Positions 44,803 through 54,731 are shown, numbered from the stretch's first letter. The stretch: DNA of 64,000 nucleotides from Bifidobacterium choladohabitans (GCF_016102005.1 NZ_JACFPL010000005.1:1-64000); one strand, 5' to 3'. Notes: generated by a model not told the origin, from the letters alone. Program-made: numbers and translations.

Positions 44803-45909
44803 ATGGCAGCATCGACCCCGCATCCCAAGGCGGATACAGATAGCGCCCAGGACCGTTCAATCAGCCTGGGAATAGACATCGGCGGCACCAAGATCGAGGG
44901 CGTGGCCATGGACGGCGGCAAACACCTGCTGGCCTGCCATCGAATCCCTACACGCGAAGGCAACCAGGCGGTTCATGACGACACGGTGACACTTATCCGC
45001 CACTTGTTGAATCAGATGGGCCCAAATCGGGGTCCTGTCACCGTAGGCCTGGGCATCCCGGGGCGCGTGGATGCCGACCGTGGAATAGTGGATGACGCAG
45101 TCAACCTGGGCATCCGCCACATGGATCTGGGCCCTGCCGTTGCCAAGACGACCGGCCTGCCCGTCCGCGTCGAGAACGATGTCAACATTGCTGCCCTGGG
45201 GGCCGCCTCGCAGGATGGCGACACCCTGGTGGCCCCTGGGACCACACCCCACTCCGTGGCCGCCCGGAACCAGGCCCGACGCCCTGCATCGGAGCCTGGG
45301 CGTGACGGTCCCAGGGCCCTGCCCGACCAGGACGACCATGTTGTGGTCTTCATCAATCTGGGTACCGGTCTGGCAGCGGGCATCATCCGCGGGGGCCGAA
45401 TCGAACACGGAGCCAGTGGGGCGATAGGCGAAATCGGCCACATTCCGGTGGACACCCACCAGTTCCCCTGCAAGTGCGGCCAGTGTGGCTGTCTGGAGAC
45501 CGTGGCCTCAGGTTCGGCAGTGGAAGCCCTTTGGCCGGGAATCGCCCACCCCCTGCCCGACCTGATTGCCCAGGCAAGCCGAGGGAACCAGCACGCCCAG
45601 GAAGTCCAGGACATTATCGGCCATGGCATCGCCCTAGCCGTACAGATTGTGGCCCTGACCATCGATCCGACAGTCATCATCCTGGGCGGAGGCATGAGCA
45701 AAACCGGTCAGCCCCTGCTGGATCTGGTCACCGAGTATCTGAATAGGAGCGCGGCCTGCAGCCACTTCATCGCCTCCCTGAGTCTGCCCGACCGGTTGCG
45801 CCTGGCCCCGGCCGACCTGCCCATCGCAGCCATCGGCGCCGCCCTGGCAGGACGCATGGCCGCCGACAGTCGCCCATCCGAGCTTATTGGAAAGGAAATC
45901 GCATCATGA
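44803..45909 (+). CDS. ROK-family sugar kinase (amino-sugar kinase)
   Basis: A 368-residue kinase. ATG 44803 lies five bases after the epimerase stop, and the gene ends with an ATGA overlap into nagB. ATP-binding motifs are LGIDIGGTKIEG near residue 22, then INLGTGLAAGI and GEIGHIPVD. The zinc motif is CKCGQCGCLE. A Pro/Arg/Ala-rich insert (residues ~145-180, in GTTPHSVAARNQARRPASEP) is unusual for the family. Position in the cluster argues for ManNAc or GlcNAc as substrate. Confidence 0.87.
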   Translation: MAASTPHPKADTDSAQDRSISLGIDIGGTKIEGVAMDGGKHLLACHRIPTREGNQAVHDDTVTLIRHLLNQMGPNRGPVTVGLGIPGRVDADRGIVDDAVNLGIRHMDLGPAVAKTTGLPVRVENDVNIAALGAASQDGDTLVAPGTTPHSVAARNQARRPASEPGRDGPRALPDQDDHVVVFINLGTGLAAGIIRGGRIEHGASGAIGEIGHIPVDTHQFPCKCGQCGCLETVASGSAVEALWPGIAHPLPDLIAQASRGNQHAQEVQDIIGHGIALAVQIVALTIDPTVIILGGGMSKTGQPLLDLVTEYLNRSAACSHFIASLSLPDRLRLAPADLPIAAIGAALAGRMAADSRPSELIGKEIAS

Positions 45910-46694
45910 CCGAAATCATCATCGTCAAGTCGCAGGAGGAAGCCGGCCAAATCTATGCCCGCTGCACGGCCGACCTGATCCGGCGCAAGCCCGACTGCGT
46001 GCTGGGTCTGGCCACGGGGTCCAGCCCCTTGGCGGCATACCAGGCACTTGCTGATCTGGTCCACAAGGAGAGAATCGACGTCTCACAGGTGCGCGGCTTC
46101 GCCTTGGACGAGTACGCGGGGCTGGATCCGGCCCACCCCCAGTCCTACCGTTCCACCATCGACCGGACAGTGGTCGAGCCTCTGGGCCTGGACCCCGCCA
46201 AAGTGAGGGTGCCCAATGGAAACCTGGACACCATCAAGGACGCTGGCCGCGTATACGACCAGGCAATCGAGGATGCCGGCGGGGTCGACCTGCAGATCCT
46301 GGGCATCGGCACCGACGGACACATCGGCTTCAACGAGCCCGGATCCTCCCTGGCCTCGGGCACCCGCATCAAGACCCTGACCGAACAGACCCGCATCGAT
46401 AATGCCCGCTTCTTCGACAATGACATGGACCAGGTGCCCACCCACTGCATCACCCAGGGAATCGGAACCATCCTCAAGGCACGCCAGCTGGTCCTTCTGG
46501 CTTTCGGAGCTGGTAAGGCGGAAGCCGTGGCCGAGAGTGTGGAGGGCGGTATATCGTCCTTCTGCCCAGCCTCCGCCCTCCAGATGCACCCCCACGCCAC
46601 AGTGATCGTGGACGAGGCCGCCGCCTCCCGTCTGCGCAACCGCGACTACTACAAGTGGGCATATGCCAACAAGCCTGACTGGCAGTCCATCTAG
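45906..46694 (+). CDS. nagB: glucosamine-6-phosphate deaminase
   Basis: A 262-residue enzyme converting glucosamine-6-phosphate to fructose-6-phosphate and ammonia. It starts inside the kinase stop codon (ATGA). Motifs are LGLATGSSPLAAYQAL, FALDEYAGLDPAHPQSYR, GIGTDGHIGFNEPGSS with the catalytic Asp-His, and the closing helix with LVLLAFGAGKAEAV. Length is standard. Confidence 0.97.
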   Translation: MTEIIIVKSQEEAGQIYARCTADLIRRKPDCVLGLATGSSPLAAYQALADLVHKERIDVSQVRGFALDEYAGLDPAHPQSYRSTIDRTVVEPLGLDPAKVRVPNGNLDTIKDAGRVYDQAIEDAGGVDLQILGIGTDGHIGFNEPGSSLASGTRIKTLTEQTRIDNARFFDNDMDQVPTHCITQGIGTILKARQLVLLAFGAGKAEAVAESVEGGISSFCPASALQMHPHATVIVDEAAASRLRNRDYYKWAYANKPDWQSI

Positions 46695-46708
46695 AAGGCA
46701 GACCAAAC

Positions 46709-48016
46709 ATGTCCAAGGAAGCATACGAGTCGGCGGGGCTTGCGGTCGAGTCATCCCTGAATGGACCGACCCATCCCCTTGTCCTGACCGGCGCAAGGCT
46801 GATAGACGCCCGAGGCATCAGGGAAGATGGCTGGATTCTGGCCTTGGAGGGCAGGATTGAACAGGTCGGGCAAGGCCGGGAGAGCCTGGAATCCGCCCTG
46901 AGGGCCGCTGGCCTGCCCAGCCTGCCCCCCTCCTTCCAGCCTGGATCCGATAACCATGACGTGTCTGCAAACGGCGTAGAGTTCATCGACGCTACGGGCT
47001 TCATCCTCACCCCCGGGTTCATCGACATCCACTCCCACGGCGGCTGGGTCCACTCCTTCGATGACGGCGACGAGGCCATTCGCACGGCCAGGGCCTGCCA
47101 TATGGTCCATGGAACCACCAGGCAGGTGCTCAGCCTGATCACCAACCCGGTCGACACGATGTGCACCAATCTGCGCTCGGTCAGGCGTGTCATGGACTCC
47201 AGACCAGATGTGCTGGGCGCCCACTTGGAAGGGCCCTTCATCGCCCTCTCCCGTAAGGGCGCGCACGATCCCAAGTGCCTGCGCGATCCTGAACCAGCGG
47301 TTCTCGACCGCCTCTTGGAAGCTGCCGACGGTTGCATACGTCAGGTGACGTTGGCCCCCGAGCGCGACCATGGCTACGAGGCCATAGCCCGCCTGGCCGA
47401 ATCCGGAGTGGCGCCTGCGGTCGGCCATTGCGATGCCGACTACGACCAGACCCGCCGCGCCTTCGATGACGGCGCCCGCATACTCACTCATGTTTTCAAC
47501 GCCATGAACGGCATCCACCACCGTCAGCCAGGGCCCATTCCGGCCGCTGTGGAGGACCGCCGGATTACGGCCGAACTGATCAACGACGGTTTCCATGTGC
47601 AGGACCCCTGCGTCGACCTGGCTTTCAGGCTCTTCCCCCATCGGATAGCCCTGGTCACCGACGCCATGGAGGCCACCGGCTGCGAGGACGGCGCCTACAA
47701 GCTGGGTTCCCTGGATGTAACAGTGAAGGGCGGCCACGCCCGTCTGACCTCCAACGGGGCCATCGCCGGCTCAACCCTGACCCTGGATGTGGCAGTCGGC
47801 AGAGCTATCCAGGCCATCGGCCTGCCAGCCCCCCAGGCCGTGGAAGCCGCCACGCTGACACCTGCCCGGGCCCTGGGACTGGACCGCCCCAACCCGATTA
47901 CCGGTGCTCCGCTGGGCCTGCTGGCACCCAGCTATGCTGCCGACCTCCTCCTCCTGAACCCGGCCGAATGGTCCGTCAAAACCGTGGTCTGCGATGGTCG
48001 CAGAATTCAGATCTAA
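46709..48016 (+). CDS. nagA: N-acetylglucosamine-6-phosphate deacetylase
   Basis: A 435-residue amidohydrolase feeding NagB. DIHSHGGW (metal histidines) is followed by HLEGPFIALSRKGAHDP, GHCDADYDQ, THVFNAMNGIHHRQPGP and the catalytic aspartate in LVTDAMEATG. It lies 14 bases after nagB. The N-terminal ~85 residues include an unusually long linker (SLPPSFQPGSDNHDVSANG) before the barrel. Closed by a terminator. Confidence 0.96.
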   Translation: MSKEAYESAGLAVESSLNGPTHPLVLTGARLIDARGIREDGWILALEGRIEQVGQGRESLESALRAAGLPSLPPSFQPGSDNHDVSANGVEFIDATGFILTPGFIDIHSHGGWVHSFDDGDEAIRTARACHMVHGTTRQVLSLITNPVDTMCTNLRSVRRVMDSRPDVLGAHLEGPFIALSRKGAHDPKCLRDPEPAVLDRLLEAADGCIRQVTLAPERDHGYEAIARLAESGVAPAVGHCDADYDQTRRAFDDGARILTHVFNAMNGIHHRQPGPIPAAVEDRRITAELINDGFHVQDPCVDLAFRLFPHRIALVTDAMEATGCEDGAYKLGSLDVTVKGGHARLTSNGAIAGSTLTLDVAVGRAIQAIGLPAPQAVEAATLTPARALGLDRPNPITGAPLGLLAPSYAADLLLLNPAEWSVKTVVCDGRRIQI

Positions 48017-48094
48017 AAGACGGATAACCAAAAGCCTCCGATTCCTCGTTGCCTCTATGACAAGCTGGATTCTTCGCAGCTGAGGGCATTAAGG

Positions 48095-48146
48095 CGGAAA
48101 CGGTCAGAAGGCCCGGCCTGATGTCTGGCCCCTCTGACCGTTTCCG
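48095..48146. terminator. strong bidirectional terminator between nagA and htpX
   Basis: CGGAAACGGTCAGA (48095-48108) and TCTGACCGTTTCCG (48133-48146) form a perfect 14-bp stem, with an inner GGCC/GGCC extension. It lies between two converging genes and fits a shared terminator. Confidence 0.8.
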
Positions 48147-48221
48147 AATTTATCGACCAAGGCAGCGGGGAGAGAGCCACCGCTATTGACAGGTGTACAG
48201 GCGCATGAGCCCGTTGGTCTC

Positions 48222-49169
48222 TCAGTACCCCACCTGGGCTCCACGCCCGGAATTCACCTGGGTCTGCTGCCCCATCTCCTGGCTCATCTGCATCAGACGG
48301 GCTATGCGCTCCTCGGTGGGAGGATGGGTAGAGAATAACCTACTGAACCCTTTGACCGAGAAAGGGTTCTCGATCATCATGGCAGCGGCGCTCTGGGTGC
48401 CAGCGGTCTGAGGCATGGGCACGGCCTGAGACCCGTAGGATATTTTGTTCAGTGCCGATGCCAGAGCCGCCGGGTCCCCGGTCAGCCGGCTGCCGTCCTC
48501 GTCGGCGTCATACTCGCGGGTTCGGGAAATGGCCATCTGGATCAGGGATGCGCCCAGGGGGGCCAGAATCGAGCTGATCAGCACACCCAGGAGGCCGAAG
48601 ACGCCGGAATCGTTATCCCTGTCCCGGCTGTCGCCGCCGAAATACATGAGGGAGTATCCCAGGTAGGTGATGACCGTGGCCATGGCCGAAGCCACAGCAG
48701 AGGTCAGGATGTCATGGTTATAGACGTGCATGAGCTCGTGGCCCAGCACTCCGCGAATCTCTCGCTCGTTGAGGATACGCAAAATCCCCTGGGTGCAGCA
48801 GACGGCGGCATGGCGCTCGTTACGGCCTGTGGCAAAAGCGTTGGGAGAGTCGGTGGGGGCGATGTAGATGCGGGGCATGGGCTTGCCGGCCCTCCCCGAC
48901 AGTTCTCGGACGATCCGATAAAGGTCGGGAGCCTCCTGCTCGCTGACCGGCCGGGCATGCATGGAGGCGATCGCCACCTTGTCGGAGAACCAGTAGGACC
49001 CGAAAGTGGTGGCCAGGCCTATGAGGATATAGATGCCCAACGTCCCCTGGCGACCGCCGGTCAGCCACCAGATGAGCATAATAACGGCCCACATGAGGGC
49101 GAACAAAAGCGTCGTTTTCAGGCCGTTGAAATGTCCGTGAACCTTCAGCTTGCCATTCATGGATTCCAT
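48222..49169 (-). CDS. htpX: HtpX membrane zinc metalloprotease
   Basis: A 315-residue M48 protease of the inner membrane. GHELMHVYNHD carries the HExxH zinc motif, and REYDADEDG the third ligand. Two helices lie near the N-terminus (residues ~20-45 and 47-62) and two more after the active site (about 150-175 and 185-210). It removes damaged membrane proteins. The start is ATG 49169; a TTG at 49178 is less likely. Confidence 0.94.
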   Translation of the reverse strand: MESMNGKLKVHGHFNGLKTTLLFALMWAVIMLIWWLTGGRQGTLGIYILIGLATTFGSYWFSDKVAIASMHARPVSEQEAPDLYRIVRELSGRAGKPMPRIYIAPTDSPNAFATGRNERHAAVCCTQGILRILNEREIRGVLGHELMHVYNHDILTSAVASAMATVITYLGYSLMYFGGDSRDRDNDSGVFGLLGVLISSILAPLGASLIQMAISRTREYDADEDGSRLTGDPAALASALNKISYGSQAVPMPQTAGTQSAAAMMIENPFSVKGFSRLFSTHPPTEERIARLMQMSQEMGQQTQVNSGRGAQVGY

Positions 49170-49241
49170 GGTAGACAATGCCGCTGAATTTTTGCTGAAC
49201 GACCGCTGAAAAGATGAGGCTGGCGATGTCCCCTCTCCATT

Positions 49242-49835
49242 TCAGAACAATACGATTGGATCCCCGCTCTTCTTGTCATGAGGCTTAGGAACATACCGGG
49301 CTTTCTTCAACCTCCCGTTTTCATCGAAGAATCGACGCAGGCTCATGGTCTTTACCCCAAAATGGTCTGCGATGTTAGGGATCTTGGGCTCTTTCTTCAT
49401 GTGCTGCCCCTGTTGCAGCGGAACCCGCTCCTCGTCCGTCACGATGACTGCTCCCTCGACCTTGGCCACGGCGATCAGCCAGGGATCCGCCTTGCTCTCT
49501 GGCTCCCAACATTGGCGTGACTCTTCTGCGTAATACCCGCAGGTGACCAGATAATCCTGGATTTGCGCATAGACCTGCGCATATCTGTCGTCCTTATGAC
49601 TTATTTGGCGGCCTTTGAACACTGCACGCACCCAAAGATCCAGCATATCGGGATCAGCGGCTTGCTCGTTGACCAGCTCGTCGTAGACAACATCCACCAT
49701 GGCAATCGCCTTGTCCTCAGCCAGCTTTTCCATCCATCGCCAGAAGGGATGGAACTCCTTGTAGTCGAAAGGATGGTTGAGCCGGTAGGAGGCGATGAAG
49801 ATGTTGGAATCAGGCAGGTAGAGGGTAGCGGTCAT
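49242..49835 (-). CDS. DUF4411 PIN-fold protein (toxin-like)
   Basis: A 197-residue protein. YLPDSNIFI (residues 6-14) supplies the first PIN acidic residue, YDELVNE the second, SKADPWLIAVAKVEGAVIVT DEE the later ones. This is DUF4411, a PIN-like family regularly paired with a COG2856/ImmA-IrrE protein. Its start overlaps the upstream gene by four bases. The predicted activity is RNA cleavage, by family fold rather than evidence here. Confidence 0.8.
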   Translation of the reverse strand: MTATLYLPDSNIFIASYRLNHPFDYKEFHPFWRWMEKLAEDKAIAMVDVVYDELVNEQAADPDMLDLWVRAVFKGRQISHKDDRYAQVYAQIQDYLVTCGYYAEESRQCWEPESKADPWLIAVAKVEGAVIVTDEERVPLQQGQHMKKEPKIPNIADHFGVKTMSLRRFFDENGRLKKARYVPKPHDKKSGDPIVLF

Positions 49836-51013
49836 ATCAGCTTCTTTTCACGAATCAATCCCTGATAAGACTGCGGGGAGCGCACCCCCACCAGGTCGAA
49901 GCCCTCAGTCGGAGCCAGTCTGCCCCCGTCCATGGCGGCATTGACCAGGCGGACGAAACCGGTGTCAACCCTGGAGGCATTGGTCCTGTTGCCATTACCA
50001 TGGGTTTCCTGCTCCTGATGATGAGCGGCCTTGTCCTGAAGATGCCGATCCATTCGTGCCCGCAGTTCCTCGAGCGTATCCTCGTCAGTCAAGCCGAACT
50101 GATGGGCCTGTATCCCCATGGCCAAGGCACTCAGATGGAAGTCGTCAGCTATAGACTCCGCAGCGTCCGCCGGCACCTTGCCCGTGTCCAACTTCTCCTG
50201 CCAGAGCCGCCGGAAGCGCTCATCGTCAATCACGGCCATTACCACCGCCCGGTTTATCGCGCGCTCCATGGCCTTGCGGTCCCCTTGTCCGTCAATACCG
50301 TCGAAGAGCTCCTGAGTGCCCAGCAGTACGTGCCCCACCTCGTGAATCAAGGTGAAGATCATGCCGTCAAAAGAATCGTTTCTGTTGATGAACACCAGCG
50401 GAGCCATGTCGTCGATCAACACGAATCCCCGGAACTCCTGAAGATCCAGCTTGCGGGATCTGGTAGACCCCACCTGGGAGTTGAGCATGATCATGATGCC
50501 CGCATCAGAGGCGCGTTCCTTGAGCTGACGGAAGCGATCGCTGGAATTGCCGCCCTCCCAAGCAGAGCGCCCATCCAACCCAAGGGTGGAGCGGAGCGCA
50601 TCAGCCAGGGCATCGCCCTGCTCGGCATCGCGCACCGAACCGACCAGTGGGTTGGCATCCAGGCCGGACTCAAGCAATTCATCCCTGGCCCACTCCTGCC
50701 TGAATCGCATCTGGTCGATGGTGTCCTGCAGATTTTTGCTGGGCTGCACAGACGTATTGCCTACGGTCCGGTACTGGACCAGAGGCTCAGAACGACGCTG
50801 GGGCACAACCGACCGGACCAAGGCACCGAAGGGCACATGCAGGGCCCTGCTGAGCTGCTCTACCTTGTTGAAGGATATAGACACGGGTTCCTTGGATTCC
50901 AGCCAATCCGGCAACTGGCCAAGCCCTCGGCGCTGAGACAGGGCCACTGGATCGGCATCACCCTCCTCAACGGCCCACTGGAGGGTGGCCGGATAGAGAG
51001 TCAGGTTAGCCAT
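49832..51013 (-). CDS. ImmA/IrrE-type metallopeptidase, putative antitoxin partner
   Basis: A 393-residue protein from ATG 51013 behind AAGGAG. The zinc motif is TLIHEVGHVLLG (HExxH) at ~220. The N-terminal ~60 residues are a helical XRE-like region with SQRRGLGQLPDWLESKEPVS. Downstream coupling with the DUF4411 gene (ATGA) matches the XRE-COG2856/DUF4411 pairing predicted as toxin-antitoxin modules. The long C-terminal tail contains His/Gln-rich low-complexity sequence. Confidence 0.82.
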   Translation of the reverse strand: MANLTLYPATLQWAVEEGDADPVALSQRRGLGQLPDWLESKEPVSISFNKVEQLSRALHVPFGALVRSVVPQRRSEPLVQYRTVGNTSVQPSKNLQDTIDQMRFRQEWARDELLESGLDANPLVGSVRDAEQGDALADALRSTLGLDGRSAWEGGNSSDRFRQLKERASDAGIMIMLNSQVGSTRSRKLDLQEFRGFVLIDDMAPLVFINRNDSFDGMIFTLIHEVGHVLLGTQELFDGIDGQGDRKAMERAINRAVVMAVIDDERFRRLWQEKLDTGKVPADAAESIADDFHLSALAMGIQAHQFGLTDEDTLEELRARMDRHLQDKAAHHQEQETHGNGNRTNASRVDTGFVRLVNAAMDGGRLAPTEGFDLVGVRSPQSYQGLIREKKLI

Positions 51014-51112
51014 GTCACGCTCCTTCGATTCCGTGATGGGCTCTAATGACAATGATAGCTGCGCGAGACTTATCCCTCCGCTGTGAGCAGCCAGTAGCCC
51101 AGATCAAGAAAA

Positions 51113-51153
51113 CAGGGCCTGGCTGAGGATTCATGAACCTCATCCAGGCCCTG
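51113..51153 (-). terminator. terminator of the FprA gene
   Basis: CAGGGCCTGG...CCTCA arms form a ~16-bp stem with one mismatch around ATTCATGAA. Read on the minus strand it is followed by TTTTCTTG, a classical intrinsic terminator just after the stop at 51179. Confidence 0.85.
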
Positions 51154-51178
51154 CCATTGCCGATCTAAGAGAGATCGA

Positions 51179-52675
51179 CTACTCGCCGTGCGCGAGCTGG
51201 CGGAGCTGGTCGGGGTCGATGACCTTGATATGCTCGCGGCCGGCCTTGGCGCCCTCGGCACGCTCGTAGGCATCCACCCGCTTCCAGCCGGCGAAGTCGA
51301 TGGGCCGGATGCCCTTCTCCGCCAGGAAGCGATCGATCGACTCGTCGTCGCGGTCCTGGGCGAAGCGGCCACGAGTCGGGCTGGCGGCCAGGTCATCCAG
51401 CATGTTGCCGATGGTCTCCAGGGCATCGGATTTGGTGGATCCGATCAGGCCCACGGGCCCCCTCTTGGCCCAACCCGTGGCGTAGAGACGATCGATGGGT
51501 CGGCCGTCCTGCCCCTCGGGAGCAGTGGTCACGCGACCGTGGATGTTGGAGAGGGTGTAGCCGGAGAAGTCGTAAGGAATGCCGGGAACCTCGGCAGGCT
51601 TGTAGCCGATGGCGTGGTAGACGGCCTGAACCGGGTACTCCTCGTACCGGCTGGTCTCCTCCATGGCGCCCTCGGGCGTGACCTTGGTCTTCTCCACCCG
51701 AATGCCGGTCACCTTGCCGTCCTGGCCGATGATTGCGGCTGGCATCCGGTAGAAGTGCATATAGAAACGACGGTCGGCGGGGTTGCCTTCGAAGTCGACG
51801 CCGCCGTCCTCAGCCATGTCCTCGGCCATCTCCCTGATGGTGAAGAGCTCCTCCAGCATCTGCCTGGTCAGCTTGTCGGCACCGGCCCGGTCGATGGTCT
51901 CCTGATCCAGGTCGAAGTCTTCCTCGTCGATGACGATTTGCACTCCGGGCAGCTTCTCCAGCTCGCGCAGCTCCTGGACCGAGAACTTGGCCTGGGCCGG
52001 ACCGCGACGGATGAACATGTGCAGTTCACGGGCCTGGTTGCCCTGAATCCCCTGGTAGACGTTATCGGGGATGTCGGTACCCAGCAGGTCGTCGGCCCGC
52101 CGCATCAGGATTCTGGAGACATCCATGGCCACGTTCCCGCCTCCGATGACGGCCACCTGCCTGGCATCCAGGGGCCAGTCCTGGTCAGCGTCGGGATAGC
52201 CGTCATACCATTCGACGAAGTGGGCGGCCCCGTGAACGCCATCAAGCTCATGCCCGGCAATCTCCAGAGGACGATCGTCCACAGCGCCGGTGGCGAAGAG
52301 CACCACATCGTAGCGCTCAAGCAGGTCATCCAGGTTGACGTCCTTGCCGAACTCCACATCCGCATAGAGATGGATCTCGGGGTTGTCCAGGGTCTTCTCC
52401 AAGGCGCCGGCGATGTACTTGATGCTGGGATGATCCGGGGCCACGCCGTAACGGACCAGGCCGAAGGGAACGGGCAGCTTCTCGAACAAATCGATCCGGG
52501 CCCGGTCGCCCAGACCCAGGTCTGTCCCCTTTTCCCGAAGTTGCCGCAGCAGGATGTCAGAGGCGTAGACCCCCGCAGGCCCCGCGCCTATGACGGCCAC
52601 GCGCAGGGGTGAGTCGGCTTCCTCGCCGCGGGCCGGTGCGGGCATGGTGGAATCATTGACATTAATATCGCTCAT
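51179..52675 (-). CDS. FprA-type ferredoxin/adrenodoxin-NADP+ reductase
   Basis: A 498-residue FAD/NADPH flavoprotein. VAVIGAGPAGVYAS binds FAD, VAVIGGGNVAMDVSRIL binds NADP, and PFGLVRYGVAPDHPSIK is the characteristic adrenodoxin-reductase loop. Actinobacteria use such enzymes to pass electrons between NADPH and ferredoxins. The start is ATG 52675, nine residues into a longer frame. Alone on its transcript, with its own terminator. Confidence 0.92.
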   Translation of the reverse strand: MSDINVNDSTMPAPARGEEADSPLRVAVIGAGPAGVYASDILLRQLREKGTDLGLGDRARIDLFEKLPVPFGLVRYGVAPDHPSIKYIAGALEKTLDNPEIHLYADVEFGKDVNLDDLLERYDVVLFATGAVDDRPLEIAGHELDGVHGAAHFVEWYDGYPDADQDWPLDARQVAVIGGGNVAMDVSRILMRRADDLLGTDIPDNVYQGIQGNQARELHMFIRRGPAQAKFSVQELRELEKLPGVQIVIDEEDFDLDQETIDRAGADKLTRQMLEELFTIREMAEDMAEDGGVDFEGNPADRRFYMHFYRMPAAIIGQDGKVTGIRVEKTKVTPEGAMEETSRYEEYPVQAVYHAIGYKPAEVPGIPYDFSGYTLSNIHGRVTTAPEGQDGRPIDRLYATGWAKRGPVGLIGSTKSDALETIGNMLDDLAASPTRGRFAQDRDDESIDRFLAEKGIRPIDFAGWKRVDAYERAEGAKAGREHIKVIDPDQLRQLAHGE

Positions 52676-52763
52676 GCTTGTCAGCCTAACGCAAAGCAAA
52701 GGTAGGGAACAGAGTTAGTCGGGCTCCATCCCCGGGACTTTCACCAAGCGTCGCGAAATGGCC

Positions 52764-54731
52764 TCAGTCCCGGTCTATCAGCGCAGTCAGGGCCCAGAGG
52801 ATGGAAACCACGTCGATGGCCTCCTGCGTAAAGGCGCCGACAACCACCGGAATCAGGTCGAAGGCGGCGCAGAGCATACCCACTGTGGCCAGGGTCAGCC
52901 CCAGCATGACCGCCTGGAGCATGACCCTCTTGGTCCTGCGGGCGATGGTGATCGACCTGGGCAGGCAGGCGATGTCGTCATTCATGATCACGGCCTGGGC
53001 GGACTCGGAGGCGGCCGTGGTGGTTCCGTCGGTGATGGCCATGCCCACGTCTGCAGCGGCCAGGACCGGAGCATCGTTGACCCCGTCCCCCACCATCAGG
53101 GTGATGGATTTGGTCACTGACTCACCAAGGAATTTGGACAGCCAGATGTCCCAGAATGGCTGCCGATTGGGCTCCTCCCTGGAAGCCTTGGCGATCAGAT
53201 TGGTCTTGTCCTCGGGGAAGAGGCCGGCATGCACGTCGGTGATACCCACCTGGTCGGCGATGATCCGGGCCGAGTCCTCCTTGTCGCCGGTGACCATGGA
53301 TAGACGGGTGATGCCCAACTCCCGCAGCTGGGTGATGGTCTGGGCGGCATCCGACCTGGGCACGTCCTTCATGACGACCCTGGCGGCCAAGACCCCATCA
53401 ATAGAGACGTAGGAGGCCATCTCGTCAGGTGCCAGGGGGCCGAACAGATCGCTCGAATGCCCGTCAGCCACGAACTGGGCCCTGCCCACCTTGACCTGGT
53501 GGCCGTCGACCTGGCCCTGGACCCCGTTGCCGGAGTCCTCCCGAACCTCCCGCGCGTGCAGATGGGTCTGGCCCTTGCTCCGTGCCCGCAACCGCTCCTG
53601 GGCAGCGGCCCCGGCCTCGGCTATTCCGTTGGCCAGGATGTGGACCGAGTAGGACTCCACAGCGCCCGCCATGGCCAGAATCCGGTCTGTATCGACCTTC
53701 TGCTCCCTACCCTCAGGCAGGTCGATCTTGGCTACTTGGGGACGTTTTACGGTCAACGTGCCGGTTTTATCGAAGAAGATGTGCGAGACCCGGCCCAGAT
53801 TCTCGATCACGTCCTGGGTCTTGATCAGCAGCCCCGCCTTGGCCAGCCTCCCGGTCCCGGCCATGTAGGCCACGGGGGCGGCGATCAGCAAAGGGCAGGG
53901 GGTTGCCAGGACCAGAACCTGGGCGAACCGGGTCGGCACACCGGAGATGATCCAGGCCACGCAGGCGATGATGAAGGCCACCACGGTGAAGGGGACCGCC
54001 ATCAGGTCGGCTGTTCTGACGACTGCAGCCCGGGAGTTCTGGGCGGAGCGCACCAGGTTGAGGATTCGCTGGTACTGGGAGTCCCGCGCCAGCTGGCGGG
54101 CCCGCATCAGGAAGGTACCCGAACCATTGACCGCTCCGGACATGACCTGGGCGTCCTGGTAGAGCCTGCGGGGCATGGGCTCCCCGTTGATGGTGGACAT
54201 ATCCAAGGTGGCGGTGGGGCTGATCAGCTCGCCATCAACAGGCACGGTCTCGCCGGGCTTGACCACCAGGAGGTCGTTCAGACGGACCTTATCGACATCC
54301 ACCGTGCTCCAGTCGCTCTCCTTGGGAAGGGCATGCTCCCCCTCCGGCAGGTCCGCCTGTACCACGTGGGCCACCTGGGGGGCGGCCTGGACCAATACGG
54401 TCAGGTTGTTCTGCGCCTTGTTCCCGGCGTACTGCTCGATGGCATCGCCCGAGTAGAGCATGAGGACCACGGCCCAACTGGCCCAGTACTGCTGGACGGC
54501 GAGGGTGGAAAGGATGGCGACCACGGCCAGGATGTCCACGCCCACGTGGCCCTGGCGCACGTCATCGATCATCCCCTTGAGGGTATCGACCAGCGAGACG
54601 GCCACCAGGACGGCGACCAGCCATTGGGCAGCCTGGCGATAGGGGTGCCAGAGCAGGCCCATGACCAGCCCGCAAATCAGAACCACCCAAAGCATGGGGA
54701 CCTTCTTGGCGAAACCCAGGATTTTTGACAT
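52764..54731 (-). CDS. heavy-metal P-type ATPase of the TPCP subgroup
   Basis: A 655-residue P1B-like pump without an N-terminal metal-binding domain. The transmembrane metal motif is TPCPLLIAAPVA in place of CPC. DKTGTLT is the phosphorylation site, TGDKEDSA and VGDGVNDAPVLAAADVG follow. The HP motif is altered to SVHILANGI. This subgroup is widespread in actinobacteria but its metal is not firmly known. ATG 54731 follows GGGGAAGTGG. Confidence 0.88.
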   Translation of the reverse strand: MSKILGFAKKVPMLWVVLICGLVMGLLWHPYRQAAQWLVAVLVAVSLVDTLKGMIDDVRQGHVGVDILAVVAILSTLAVQQYWASWAVVLMLYSGDAIEQYAGNKAQNNLTVLVQAAPQVAHVVQADLPEGEHALPKESDWSTVDVDKVRLNDLLVVKPGETVPVDGELISPTATLDMSTINGEPMPRRLYQDAQVMSGAVNGSGTFLMRARQLARDSQYQRILNLVRSAQNSRAAVVRTADLMAVPFTVVAFIIACVAWIISGVPTRFAQVLVLATPCPLLIAAPVAYMAGTGRLAKAGLLIKTQDVIENLGRVSHIFFDKTGTLTVKRPQVAKIDLPEGREQKVDTDRILAMAGAVESYSVHILANGIAEAGAAAQERLRARSKGQTHLHAREVREDSGNGVQGQVDGHQVKVGRAQFVADGHSSDLFGPLAPDEMASYVSIDGVLAARVVMKDVPRSDAAQTITQLRELGITRLSMVTGDKEDSARIIADQVGITDVHAGLFPEDKTNLIAKASREEPNRQPFWDIWLSKFLGESVTKSITLMVGDGVNDAPVLAAADVGMAITDGTTTAASESAQAVIMNDDIACLPRSITIARRTKRVMLQAVMLGLTLATVGMLCAAFDLIPVVVGAFTQEAIDVVSILWALTALIDRD

